From Desulfosarcina alkanivorans (GTDB lineage: Bacteria > Desulfobacterota > Desulfobacteria > Desulfobacterales > Desulfosarcinaceae): a DNA stretch of 64,000 bases. A program made the translations under genes and the position numbers. The notes beneath the pieces are model-generated. The model was given only the letters and a program-made list of their open reading frames with translations. It had not been told where the DNA came from and did no database searches. Positions 9,029-17,615 of the stretch are shown here, piece by piece. The DNA lies in the NCBI RefSeq assembly GCF_009688945.1, contig NZ_AP021874.1, positions 2,108,001 through 2,172,000 on the forward strand. The letters run 5' to 3'. Position 1 is the first letter of the stretch, and each line of letters starts with the position of its first letter.

Positions 9029-10495
9029 ATCGGGATAGGGAGTAGCCTCGCGGCTACCCCCTCCCACACCACCGGACATACGGGTCACGTATCCGCCGGT
9101 TCGGCTGATCAGGACAGGCGGTCAAGACCTGGCAGCGACAGGCCGAGTGACAGAAAATAGCTCTTTGGCAGCGCGAACATTACCCATTTAACCCTGCTCA
9201 TGCGCCATGGTTGTTTACGGGAACAGCCCGTAAACAGCCCCTTGATATGAGGGATCTTCCGTTTCTCCAATTCCCGGGCCCGGGTTCTCGGGTTCTTCCA
9301 GTGTTTCCACAGGATCGCCCGAAGGCGCCGCAGGATCCAGTAGTGAAGCGAACGAAAATTGGGCAAGCTCTGGGTTATGCCGAAGTAGCTCCACCAGCCA
9401 CGAAAATACAGGTTGAGACGGGCGATGATCTGCCCCATGCTCAGTCCACAACTGCGACTGGTCAGTTCCCGCACCCGCTGTTTGAACCGGTTGATCGATT
9501 TGGAGTGGATGCGGATACGGGTATCGCCGCGACGGCTGGTAAAAACTGAACCCGAGAAAACACATCCACCACGGATGAGTGATACCGCTTTTCTCCTGAT
9601 TCACCTTTAACCGGAGCCGCTGGTTAACAAACCGGGATACGCTCACCATCACGCGTTCTGCCGCCCGCTTGGAGCGGACGAAAATAATGAAGCCGTCCGC
9701 ATAGCGGACAAAGCGCAAGGCGCGCTTTTCAAGCTCTTTATCAAGCTCGTCCAGCACGATGTTGGACAACAGCGGCGAAAGCGGACCTCCCTGGTGGGTA
9801 CCTTCATGGGAAGGCTCCTGGAGCCCTCCCACCATTACGCCGGCGGTCAGGAATCGTCGCACCAGCTTCAACACCCGCTTGTCGTGCACCTTCGTTGCCA
9901 GCCGGCTCATCAGGCGGTCGTGGTTGACCCGGTCGAAAAACTTGGACAGGTCCATGTCCACTACCTGCCGACACCCATCGACAACATATTGCTGTGCCCG
10001 TTGGATCGTTTGATGTTGATTGCGGCCCGGTCGGAAGCCGTAACTCGACGCGGAAAACGATGGATCCCGGATCTGCTGAAGGATTTGCCCCACGGCCTGC
10101 TGAACCAGGCGGTCCAGTGCGGTGGGAATGCCCAGCAGTCGGACGCCTCCCCTTGCGGTTCGGTCAGTCCGTTTCCGGACATTGCGGCAGATCTCCCGGG
10201 GTGAACACGCATCTTTGCGCACACGAGCGCCGAGTATACCTATTTGGCCTATAATGGATAGAGGACTTTACCTTGTGTTGCAGGATCGTCCCACCAAACC
10301 CGCCTGACTCGGTTCTTGTTCATCGCCCCGTGCGCTCGCGGTACCCTGCCGTAGCAAGGCGGCCTCCTTCCCAGGCACCGTCACCGGCTACCCGGTTGCC
10401 ATACCGCTATACCTCTGGCTGGGTTGGGGACTTGATGAGCCTTAAAATAAAGGGTAAGCTCACCGCACCCTTTAGAATACGTGCCGTGCCCGTTC
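9029..10495 (-). mobile_element. Group II intron copy 2 (IIC-attC type), internal deletion
   Basis: Same intron as copy 1 but with the true 3' end preserved. Domain V-like sequence (AGCCGAACCGGCGG...CGTATGTCCGGTGGTGTG) at about 9060-9100 is followed by a domain VI hairpin (GGGGGTAGCCGCGAGGCTAC) and the 3' end CCCGAT at 9029. Relative to copy 1 it lacks 513 bp, with a 7-bp CGCCTCC present at both deletion ends. Its 5' end reads GAACGGGCAC instead of GTGTGCCGGGCAC. Flanks differ from copy 1: the intron splits an attC R'' box GTCT/AAC. Confidence 0.8.
9109..10150 (-). pseudogene. ltrA: Group II intron reverse transcriptase, inactivated (copy 2)
   Basis: Identical in content to the matching part of copy 1, including the YADG substitution and the extra T that shifts the frame. 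The N-terminal portion before GVRLLGIPTALDRL is removed by the 513-bp deletion, which happens to keep an upstream frame open. Unlike copy 1, the C-terminus is complete in the shifted frame and ends with GLSLPGLDRLS just before domain V. It cannot make an active enzyme. Confidence 0.85.
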
Positions 10496-10590
10496 AACAA
10501 ATCGTTGCAGTGGACATTTGACCCGCCCCCCACTTTTCTTCCGAAAAAAAGGGGCGTCGCCTCAAATCCCGCTGAACTCAAGCGTTCTAC
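10496..10590 (+). other. Integron attC site 2, split by intron copy 2
   Basis: Joining GTCT (9025-9028) to AACAAATCG at 10496 restores an R'' box GTCTAAC. The inner arms GTTGCAG (10504-10510) and CTGAAC (10572-10577) pair with one extrahelical G, the hallmark of attC sites. A GCCCC/GGGGC central stem is present. The R' box at 10584-10590 reads GTTCTAC, off the GTTRRRY consensus. The rebuilt site is about 99 bp long. Confidence 0.7.
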
Positions 10591-10881
10591 TAACACAATA
10601 TCTTGTGGTTTGCCGAAATCAGGAGAACGTTGCGATTACATACCAGTATCCCAGAAAGGGCATGCCTACAAATACATTGAGATCACCTTATATATATATT
10701 TAGGAACTATTGTATTTATTACCGATATGCATTGGTCATCTTGAACCAACCACGTTTAGAATCACCAAAAATTCTAAAGCCTGCCCCCCTGCGCATCCCA
10801 TTTGAGAGACTACTGGCTCTGATTAAAAGTCTTGTCCGTTAAACCAAAGAAGGACTAACTTTGACCCCGATCATACACTGC

Positions 10882-11487
10882 CTAATCGAAGCGGTTGTTT
10901 ATCATAACTTCATCCAGCGGCAGTTGACCGGGTTTTGGCCATGAGTCCTTGGTGCCCTTGCCAATTGCAATCATGAAAGCAATGCTATGGTCTTCGGGCA
11001 GGTTGATGATTTTAGCGACCTCATCGTAATCGAAGCCATCCATCGGGCAGCTCTGGTAACCCAGTTCCAGAGCCATTAGCATGATGGTCTGTCCGGCCAG
11101 CCCGCAGGAGCGCATACCCTCATCACGCTCAATCTGTGGTTTGTCACGGTAATAGTCATCAATCGCAGGAACCAGGAAATCCTGTACCTCCTGTGGTGCC
11201 TTACGCCAGTATCGTTGCGGGTCACGTTGCCAGCATTTATTGTCGAAGCACAACACCAGCAGTTCGGATGCATCGGTGACCTGTGCCTGGTCCCAGGCTA
11301 CTGCACGAATCGCCTTACGCTGCTCCGGGTCAGTGACACGCACGAAGCGCCAGTTTTGAATATTGAAAGCTGTTGGTGCAAGAATGGCATGCTCCATCAG
11401 CTTAAGAAAGGTTTCCTCCGGCATTTGATGTTCAGGATCATACCACTTGATTGCACGCCGTGCGCGTATCGCTTCATCAACTTGCAT
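10882..11487 (-). CDS. Nitroreductase family protein
   Basis: A 201-aa flavin-dependent nitroreductase-fold protein. The N-terminal AIRARRAIKWYDPE motif and the APTAFNIQNWRFVRV segment are FMN-contact signatures. The MALELGYQSCPMDGFD block and the final GKGTKDSWPKP region match the family's dimer and flavin sites. It would reduce nitroaromatics, quinones or similar acceptors with NAD(P)H in the cytoplasm. A strong GGGAGGGAG ribosome site precedes the ATG. It lies inside the mobile-element region, next to an attC site, so it may have arrived by transfer. Confidence 0.85.
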   Translation of the reverse strand: MQVDEAIRARRAIKWYDPEHQMPEETFLKLMEHAILAPTAFNIQNWRFVRVTDPEQRKAIRAVAWDQAQVTDASELLVLCFDNKCWQRDPQRYWRKAPQEVQDFLVPAIDDYYRDKPQIERDEGMRSCGLAGQTIMLMALELGYQSCPMDGFDYDEVAKIINLPEDHSIAFMIAIGKGTKDSWPKPGQLPLDEVMINNRFD

Positions 11488-11919
11488 AATGTAACTCCCT
11501 CCCTGTTAGTGTTTTTATTGACAGAAATTGATGCGTGGCTTGTGATACATTGTAAGTGTTTTATCGATCGTTCCGCAACAGTGCAGGTATAGGCTATCGA
11601 TATTTTTCGAAGGCTGCAACCAGAAACTAAAATGACGTTTGAAAGGGCGGAATGATTGATAAAACAAATGTGTACGAAGCCGTAATTAGGGGGTATTGGC
11701 ACGATTTTTTATAGTGGGGATAGTAATCAAAGCACTTTCGGCCCTTTGGCTGCGAAGTCGTTCTTTCAGGTCAATATGAGAAGTAGATAGAAAGCCTATT
11801 GGTTGGTTGGATGACCATTAAACACCATGTTGGGGTTATTTTCTCACCACTTTTATAGATTGCCTCTGGATTAGGACGCACTGCACCGGCGGTTCTAAAA
11901 TATCCAATTTTAAAATCAA
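11488..11919. other. Gene-free stretch
   Basis: About 430 bp between the nitroreductase start and the original stop codon of the IS91-like transposase. I see no supported gene; part may be the terminal region of the IS91-like element. Confidence 0.4.
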
Positions 11920-11986
11920 TCAGGCAAATGCATAAGCAAGTGGGTTTGGCGGTCGCGCCGACCCCCTGGGGATCTCTCTATACAGT

Positions 11987-13484
11987 CAATGTCATTAACT
12001 TAACCGATCGGCTTGTATTGGAGAAAATATCTTCTTGGCTTGGCTTTATGATTTCGCGGATATTTTCTTCCCGGTCTGACCGGTTCTATGGTTCTTTGAA
12101 AAATATGTTGCAGATCAGCGATCAAGCGACTGATTTGTTTGGTGGTATCATGGAACAACAATGCAATCACCCCTTTGCTCTTTGAAAATGCCTGGGTGAA
12201 ATTGATCTGGTATCGATACTTTCTAAAGCTGTTGTTTTTATCCAAACGGTCTTGGACCGGAAAGGCCATCATCCAGACCAGATTTTTGGCGAAAACTTTC
12301 GCATGAAAATCCTGATACACGGAAAGGGCTGATTTCCCGGAAAAGTTTTCCAGTTCCATCCGACACTTGATGGTCTTGTAGTCCTCTTCGATCGGCCATC
12401 TTTGATGATACAGACCATTGAATATGTCGATGGAATACTGATGCGTGTCCGTCAGCGAAGTGATCAGAACGGCGACGTTTCCATCGTTTTCAATGCGAAT
12501 CAGGCGCATCTTCAGTGGCGTCATGCCCAGTCCCATTTGTTTGCATCGAGCCTCCGATGTGGCAGGAACGGCCAGGTCGATGATCTTCTCGGACAAACCG
12601 GAACGGAAAAACTTTCGCACTGCTTTCCATTTAGTGCAGGATACGCGGGCACAGAAATTGGCGTTCATGGAAAGGATTGAATTGAACAGCCACCAGGCTG
12701 GATAGCCCCTGTCGAGCAGAATCAGATCGTTTGGCATGACGTTGAGCAGATGCTGGGCTGCCAACTCGCGTTCACCGATGCTTTTGGGTTTGATGATGGC
12801 ATCGACGGTGATCTTGTTAAGAACATCGAAAAGCTGTGAAACCCTGGCCATAGGAGAAGGCGCTCCCTGGCGACCGTTCCATACGCCGAAGTGCTGAGTT
12901 ATATCGTCTGTCATCGGCACACGGGAGGTCGAACCATCAATGGCCAACAATCGAAAGCCAAACCATGTCCGGGGATTGAAGTGTATTTCAAAATGGTTGA
13001 CCAGATGCCGGTTGAGTTCGACAAAGGCACCGAACTTGAGCTTCATTCGCGCTTTGGCCAAAGCAACTTTTGACACGACCCGCTTGGCCACATCGAAACG
13101 CCAAATGGTCTTGAAGAACTTATCGAGTTCATCCTGGTATGAGCCACGGACAAAATTGATGAGAAACACGATCAGAATGTGGAAGGGTAGTTTTCTCTGT
13201 CGAGAAAAATTTTTAGGATGCTGTCGATGACGGGCCAAAAAATCAGGCGAAGTGATAATTTGGTTAATAAATTCAATTACCTTGGCACATGTATTGGAAA
13301 TCAGGTTCTGTGCCAACTTCACCAAAATTGTTGATAATTTTCGGCATGGTATGCTCCTTTCATAGAGATAACTGGCTGTTATTATTGAAAGTGAGTATAC
13401 CATGTCGAGTCACCGATATCAATTATTTTTGCAATATATTTAATAAGTTAAATGCTAATTAGACGTCTTAAGTTAATGACATTG
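11987..13484 (-). mobile_element. IS4-family insertion sequence, complete
   Basis: 1498 bp bounded by perfect 17-bp inverted repeats (CAATGTCATTAACTTAA at the left end and its complement at the right). It is flanked by the 10-bp direct repeat TCTATACAGT at 11977-11986 and 13485-13494. This size of target duplication fits the IS4 family. It carries one transposase gene and looks complete, so it may be a recent arrival. It sits near the 3' end of the IS91-like transposase gene. Confidence 0.92.
12000..13403 (-). CDS. IS4-family transposase
   Basis: A DDE transposase of up to 467 aa. Acidic motifs FRLLAIDGSTSRVP and LILLDRGYPAWWLF are in order, and the IS4 signature Y-(2)-R-(3)-E-(6)-K is exact in YHQRWPIEEDYKTIK. 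The first ~20 residues of the open frame (MVYSLSIITASYLYERS) look non-native. A well-spaced AAGGAG site precedes an ATG near 13353, but that ATG is out of frame and ends after 25 codons, so the true start is unsure and a programmed or accidental frameshift is possible. It reads towards the left inverted repeat. Confidence 0.88.
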   Translation of the reverse strand: MVYSLSIITASYLYERSIPCRKLSTILVKLAQNLISNTCAKVIEFINQIITSPDFLARHRQHPKNFSRQRKLPFHILIVFLINFVRGSYQDELDKFFKTIWRFDVAKRVVSKVALAKARMKLKFGAFVELNRHLVNHFEIHFNPRTWFGFRLLAIDGSTSRVPMTDDITQHFGVWNGRQGAPSPMARVSQLFDVLNKITVDAIIKPKSIGERELAAQHLLNVMPNDLILLDRGYPAWWLFNSILSMNANFCARVSCTKWKAVRKFFRSGLSEKIIDLAVPATSEARCKQMGLGMTPLKMRLIRIENDGNVAVLITSLTDTHQYSIDIFNGLYHQRWPIEEDYKTIKCRMELENFSGKSALSVYQDFHAKVFAKNLVWMMAFPVQDRLDKNNSFRKYRYQINFTQAFSKSKGVIALLFHDTTKQISRLIADLQHIFQRTIEPVRPGRKYPRNHKAKPRRYFLQYKPIG

Positions 13485-14583
13485 TCTATACAGTTGCATT
13501 TTCCCTTTTTTGCAGCAGGGGCATACCGTAATGTCCATGCCCGTGAGGTGCTGCATCATTGATTCGACAGTCGCCACAGCTTTGTCGATAGGATCGATTA
13601 AGCCCATCAATTGCCGGATGGCTGCCAGGTTCGCCGAGCGATTGCGGTTGGCTAAAAACCCGTAATGCCGGATGCGAACAAAGCGCTTGGGCAAGCTGTG
13701 CAGTAGGAACCGCCGGATGAACTCAACAGCAGTAACCGTGAGCGTTTCCGTTCGATTCTTCCTGCGGTTTTTAAAGGTGAAGGTCACCATGCCGTCTTTA
13801 AGCGTCTTAATCCGGCTGTTAGCAATGGCCACACGATGTGTGTAGCGTGCCAGGTATTCCAGCACGTGTTCCGGCTTTTTCACCGGATCGCGCACGTCGA
13901 TGATCCATGGCTTTTCATACAGTTGGGCTTTCATCCGATTGAATTGATCACCGGCAAACTTGATGTCGTCGCGTTGACAGGCTTTTTTCATCAGTTCCAT
14001 GAATTTGCCGCGAAACACCAACGACAAGGCCCGTTCGTTAAACAGATAATTGCCCTTGCAGGCGTTCCAGCGTGAACCGTCCGGCGAGATCGCCCCACCG
14101 GCGACCAGGCAATGCAGATGAAAGTGGGCGTTGAGCTTCTGGTCCCAGGTGTGCAGCGTGGTGATAAAGCCCAGCTTTCCGCCAAGATCATTTTCACCGA
14201 AGGCCAGCAGCGTTTGGGACGCGGATTTAAACAGGATCGCGAGCATCGCCTTCTTGTTGTTTAAAACGACGGTGTTGAGTTCGTGCGGCAGGGTAAAGAC
14301 AACATGAAAGTAGTTGGTGGGCAGGATCTCCTGTTTTCTTTGCGCCAGCCACCGCTCACGGGGCATATGCTGGCATGTGGGACAATGACGGTTCCGGCAT
14401 GAATGATACGTGATTCGCATGGCACCGCAATGATCGCAACGATCAATATGGCCGCCCAGATAGGGCGTGCGGCAGTTGAGCAGGTCATAGACAATTTTTC
14501 GGTGTTCATGCCACAACCGGTAGTGGTTTTGGTAATCGGCGATATGTTCTTTCAGGATGTGGGCGATGGTCAACCGATCTACT

Positions 14584-14800
14584 TCAGGTAATTTGATTGG
14601 AGGCATCGGTTGTGTCCTCCTTGTGTGTATGGTCCCCCTCAATAAGATCCAAAGGACTGGGGATTTTCGACAACGTCTCACGGCTGACATGCAGGTAGAT
14701 CATGGTGGTGGACAGTCGGCTATGACCCATCAGGACCTGGATTTTGCGGATATCGTACCCGGCTTCCAAAAGATGAGTGGCAAAGCTATGCCTGTTATGC
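14584..14800 (-). pseudogene. Tyrosine recombinase C-terminal fragment (IS91 accessory type)
   Basis: The remaining part contains [19 protein letters not shown], the [10 protein letters not shown] block and the catalytic Tyr in MIYLHVS, so it is the last third of an XerC/D-like recombinase. It stops exactly at the repeat cluster at 14796. It overlaps the start of the IS91-like transposase by about 20 bp, showing that both belonged to one element. Confidence 0.8.
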
Positions 14801-14901
14801 CGAGCTCGGCATAAGCGCCACTATGCCGAGTCCCGGACTATGCCGAGTAACCATATTTTACCTTTTGCTCAAGGATGGTTTTCTTCAAATAACTCGGCAT
14901 A
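14796..14901. repeat. Cluster of TATGCCGAG direct and inverted repeats
   Basis: The 9-mer TATGCCGAG occurs at 14796-14804, 14822-14830 and 14839-14847. Its complement CTCGGCATA occurs at 14805-14813 and 14893-14901. The first pair forms an 18-bp perfect palindrome. The cluster lies between two broken tyrosine-recombinase genes and may be the terminus of the element that carried one of them. Confidence 0.75.
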
Positions 14902-14912
14902 GTCAGATGTAT

Positions 14913-15239
14913 TCATAGCTCATCTAAAAACTGCAGGAGTTTGTCACCTGGTCGATAGCGACCGGCTTTGACATTCACTGGTTTAGTTTTGGCTAAAATT
15001 TTTTCCTTGAAGGCCAGATCGGCTTGCAAATAAACCATGGTGGTTTCGGAAGATTCGTGACCAAGCCAAAGAGCAATAACTGAATGATCTACCCCTGCCT
15101 GCAGGAGTTCCATAGCCGCCGTGTGTCTCAGGACGTGGGGCGACACCTGTTTTTCTCTCAAGGAAGGACATGTTTGGGTGTGAGGCGAAAGGTTTTTCAG
15201 ATCCATCGCCCTGATCATTTTTTGACGCAGTGGTGTCAT
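14913..15239 (-). pseudogene. Tyrosine recombinase with internal deletion
   Basis: The 108-aa frame joins a normal-looking N-terminus (MTPLRQKMIRAMDLKNLSPHT) straight to the catalytic C-terminal domain (VSPHVLRHTAAMELLQAG, LGHESSETTMVYLQ). About 170-200 residues expected between them are missing, including the first catalytic Arg. The C-terminus (GRYRPGDKLLQFLDEL) resembles recombinases that occur in trios in RIT-type elements. The fusion is in frame but cannot be active as a recombinase. Confidence 0.75.
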
Positions 15240-15570
15240 TGGTCTACCTCCTTGGTTTGGGGTTTAACAAACTCAAAAAGGTAGTTTACACGATCAGGTG
15301 ATGGGAAATGAGGGAGTGCGAGGTACGGTGGGGAAACAACTACAGATGGTCAGGAGGGTGAGCTGCCGCGGAGCGGTTTCGTACACATCACCAATATCAT
15401 AAAAGTTCAAAATGTTGTGGTTTGAAATGGAAATCAGCTATTTTACCAGCGGATTTAAAACAGTTCTTTATTTCCAGGAAATGAAACATCATTCGATTAC
15501 AGTTATTGAGACGATCTGGAATTAAGGTCAACGGCCAAAAAAGGGTGACAGAAACAGATCGATTAGTCTG
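15240..15570. other. Gene-free stretch
   Basis: About 330 bp with no supported gene or repeat. The left edge carries the ribosome site (AAGGAGG) of the truncated recombinase. Confidence 0.4.
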
Positions 15571-16113
15571 TTAAGTACCAGTTTTTATTTTTTCAACCAA
15601 CGGGCCTTCTTCCCGCCAGGCCCAACAGGTGTTCTCCAGCTTGCCCATCATTCCGACATAAATTTTCGGGTCAAGGGGTTTTCTGATCTTGGCACTCCAT
15701 GCACCCTGAAAGGCTGCTGGTGCCATGGCTGTCACCAAAGTTAAAAGGTGCGTACAGGCTTTTTTTCGATCAACCAGCTTTTTGACCTTGGAGGTAAAAC
15801 CAGAGGCGATACGCATTCCCTTTAGGGGCTCCAGGCATTCACGGATGTCACGACAAAATTCATGTGGCACCGAGGGCATTTCCACTTCAATGTCTAAAAT
15901 GTTGAGATCCGGCAGTTGAAGCTCCATGCGGATAATCATGTGGTGAACGGTATAGGGTGGGCGGATTTCGCCTGAAAACAAATAGGAATTGCAAAACCGC
16001 TTGTCCTGAAGAGAGCCCTCGACGATGATAGTATCCGATTCGCCTTCATAAATGACGGTATCGATCTTGCGGTTGTGGATTTTTTGCTGTTTTGTCTTGT
16101 CCAGATTAATCAT
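15571..16113 (-). CDS. DUF2889 family protein
   Basis: A 180-aa cytoplasmic protein that resembles the DUF2889 family. The HHMIIRMELQLPDLNILDIEVEMPS section and the conserved cysteine in a FCRDIRECLEPLKGMRI context are visible, and a further RKKACTHLLTLVTAMAPAAFQ segment follows. The family has no assigned reaction but is common near CoA-thioester and hydrocarbon-degradation genes in proteobacteria. It stands alone between mobile-element debris. The assignment rests on remembered family pattern only. Confidence 0.65.
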   Translation of the reverse strand: MINLDKTKQQKIHNRKIDTVIYEGESDTIIVEGSLQDKRFCNSYLFSGEIRPPYTVHHMIIRMELQLPDLNILDIEVEMPSVPHEFCRDIRECLEPLKGMRIASGFTSKVKKLVDRKKACTHLLTLVTAMAPAAFQGAWSAKIRKPLDPKIYVGMMGKLENTCWAWREEGPLVEKIKTGT

Positions 16114-16218
16114 GGATGTTGGAACTCCTCATGGGTATTTTATCCTCTATCGTTTTCGTTACGATACAGCAAACGACAGGATTACAGATACCACCCGCAC
16201 ATATTCTTATTCAAGGCT

Positions 16219-16468
16219 TTAATCCTCAGGATCACCTTCCAACCCCTTGATGAGGCGGGCGCCCAGCTTTACGTCTTCGGCCAGTTTGTCGATGGGCGTT
16301 TCAGAATTGTCCAGCCGGGTCAGGATTTCGTCCAGTTTTTCCACTTTCTGTTCATAGGTCAGCTTTGGCGGGACGTGGATTTAGTGGGGCCACTTTTTCG
16401 GGGGCTGCTTTTACCGGACTTGAAACTGGAATTTTAGTCGGCGCGACAGCTGTAATGAATTTTGTCAT
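16219..16468 (-). pseudogene. XseB-like fragment, frameshifted
   Basis: Translation of the last ~55 codons gives TYEQKVEKLDEILTRLDNSE followed by a PIDKLAEDVKLGARLIKGL helix. This matches the small subunit of exodeoxyribonuclease VII in pattern. The 5' part, MTKFITAVAPTKIPVSSPVK at 16468, lies in a different frame, so a one-base indel near 16370-16385 separates them. The C-terminus is shorter than usual. The ATG overlaps the stop of the transposase fragment upstream. Identification is tentative. Confidence 0.4.
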
Positions 16469-16835
16469 AACTGGTGTTGCCTGGGAAGGGGTGTGGGCTT
16501 GTCGGGTTTGGCACCGAATTCCTTATCCGATCCAGCCTTGCCGCGTTTGATGGGGCGTACACGCGGCGGGGTGATGCTCACGATACGATCGTCAATGCGC
16601 CGGCTGCGATGGTCGTATATCCACCCACTCTTCTCACGAGCTTTATTGAGCAGTTTAAGATCGGTTGGATTTGTGATATCTTCCGGTGCGCAGGTGGCAT
16701 CCACCAGGAACCGCCCTGGGTTTTTCGGTGGCTGCTGGTCGCCGCCATCATCGTCTTTCCCAACATCGGGTGCGGGTGGATCCTCCGGAGGCTTTTGCTT
16801 TTCACGAACCTTCCGTGCAATGGCATTTTGTTCCC
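16465..16835 (-). pseudogene. IS5-type transposase fragment with internal deletion
   Basis: One frame encodes an N-terminal helix rich in charged residues (IARKVREKQKPPEDPP), then GRFLVDATCAPEDITNPTD and LKLLNKAREKS, typical of IS5/IS1182-type DDE transposases around the second acidic motif. It then jumps to WIYDHRSRRIDDRIVSITPP and RPIKRGKAGSDKEFGAK, which normally lie about 120 residues further on. Both ends are missing, so it is a relic. Confidence 0.75.
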
Positions 16836-16925
16836 CGGCATGGCATACCCCAGTCTTACAGCCCTATGGCAGAGCCAAAACTGCCGTAAAACTATCACGC
16901 AGTCTCATTTACATAACGCTGCGGA

Positions 16926-17031
16926 GCCGACAATTCCGTAAGGAACGATAAATGGCGTCAAGCTTACAATCAATTCTCGTGTTCCAGAACTCGTCCCGTT
17001 CGACCTGCTTCTGGATGCTCGGCCAGGGTTT
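16926..17031 (-). pseudogene. ParE/RelE-type toxin remnant
   Basis: Just after the antitoxin stop codon, one frame reads VKTLAEHPEAGRTGRV and the next frame SGTRELIVSLTPFIVPYGI. Together these make the C-terminal half of a ParE-family toxin, broken by a one-base shift near 16982. The N-terminal half is deleted, and the last strand runs into IS5-type debris. The toxin cannot be active. Confidence 0.7.
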
Positions 17032-17289
17032 TTACGGCAGTCCATAACCGAATATGGCAAACATTTTTCGAACCTTTTCATCAGATGCGCATTTCCCTTG
17101 ATTGACCAGCTCGATACCTTTTTCTATGGTTTCGATTTGCCAGGCTTGTTCATCGACGTAGGCTTTGATGGCCTCACCGATCAAGAAAGATCGCGATCTT
17201 TGCGTTGCCTTAGCCAATAACTCTAATTTTTCTGAAACAACTCTGTCAACACGACCAAAAACAGGTACCGTCTCCATGTTATTTTCCAT
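17032..17289 (-). CDS. CopG/RHH-type antitoxin
   Basis: An 85-aa ribbon-helix-helix protein. The N-terminal strand (VPVFGRVDRVVSEKLELLA) and the SRSFLIGEAIKAYVDEQAW helices form the DNA-binding domain. The tail (IETIEKGIELVNQGKCASDEK, then VRKMFAIFG) is the usual toxin-binding extension of ParD-like antitoxins. Its own toxin gene downstream is truncated and frameshifted, so this is an orphaned antitoxin. It could still autoregulate its promoter. Confidence 0.8.
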   Translation of the reverse strand: MENNMETVPVFGRVDRVVSEKLELLAKATQRSRSFLIGEAIKAYVDEQAWQIETIEKGIELVNQGKCASDEKVRKMFAIFGYGLP

Positions 17290-17486
17290 TCTTTGATGGC
17301 TTAATTAATTCCGGATCTATGACCCATAAAAAGGCATTTTACCGGTCACGCCCTGCAAGCCCCATTTTTTCGAATAACGGTTTAATGGTTCCCAGAATAG
17401 ACACAAAACCAAAGGATGGGATGAAAACGATTTTTCTCTTGCGTTCTATTGATGCGAAGCGTTGCCCTGTCACCTTGACCATTGCA

Positions 17487-17599
17487 ATCGAGTAGAGGGG
17501 GCCTCGCGGCCTCCCCCTCTCACACCACCGGGCATACGTGGTACGTACCAGGCGGTTTCGGGACTTGCACCCTATAGAATTACGCCATGCCTGGCACAC
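17487..17599 (-). mobile_element. 113-nt relic of a group II intron (5' end plus domains V-VI)
   Basis: On the minus strand it begins GTGTGCCAGGCATGGC and continues with ATAGGGTGCAAGTCCCG, a domain I start closely like copies 1 and 2. It then passes directly into TACGTACCACGTATGCCCGG and GGTGTGAG (domain V-like) and the AGGCCGCGAGGCC hairpin, ending CTACTCGAT. All of domains II-IV, including the reverse transcriptase, are missing, but both intron termini remain. Confidence 0.7.
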
Positions 17600-17615
17600 C
17601 ACGAAAGATCCGGAA

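Larger units (their letters stand above)
11920..14606 (-). pseudogene. IS91-like transposase, interrupted by an IS4-like element
   Basis: The start is [12 protein letters not shown] at 14606. An N-terminal zinc-binding block (CDHCGAMRITYHSCRNRHC then CPTC) and an HUH motif (HFHLHCLVAGG) are visible, with a candidate catalytic Tyr in YLARYTHRVAI. The reading frame runs into the IS4-like element at 13485 and stops early. Removing that element plus one copy of its 10-bp duplication rejoins LYR to EIPRGSARPPNPLAYAFA and a stop at 11920, giving 392 aa in frame. The start overlaps the end of a tyrosine-recombinase gene, an arrangement known in IS91-type elements. Confidence 0.85.
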
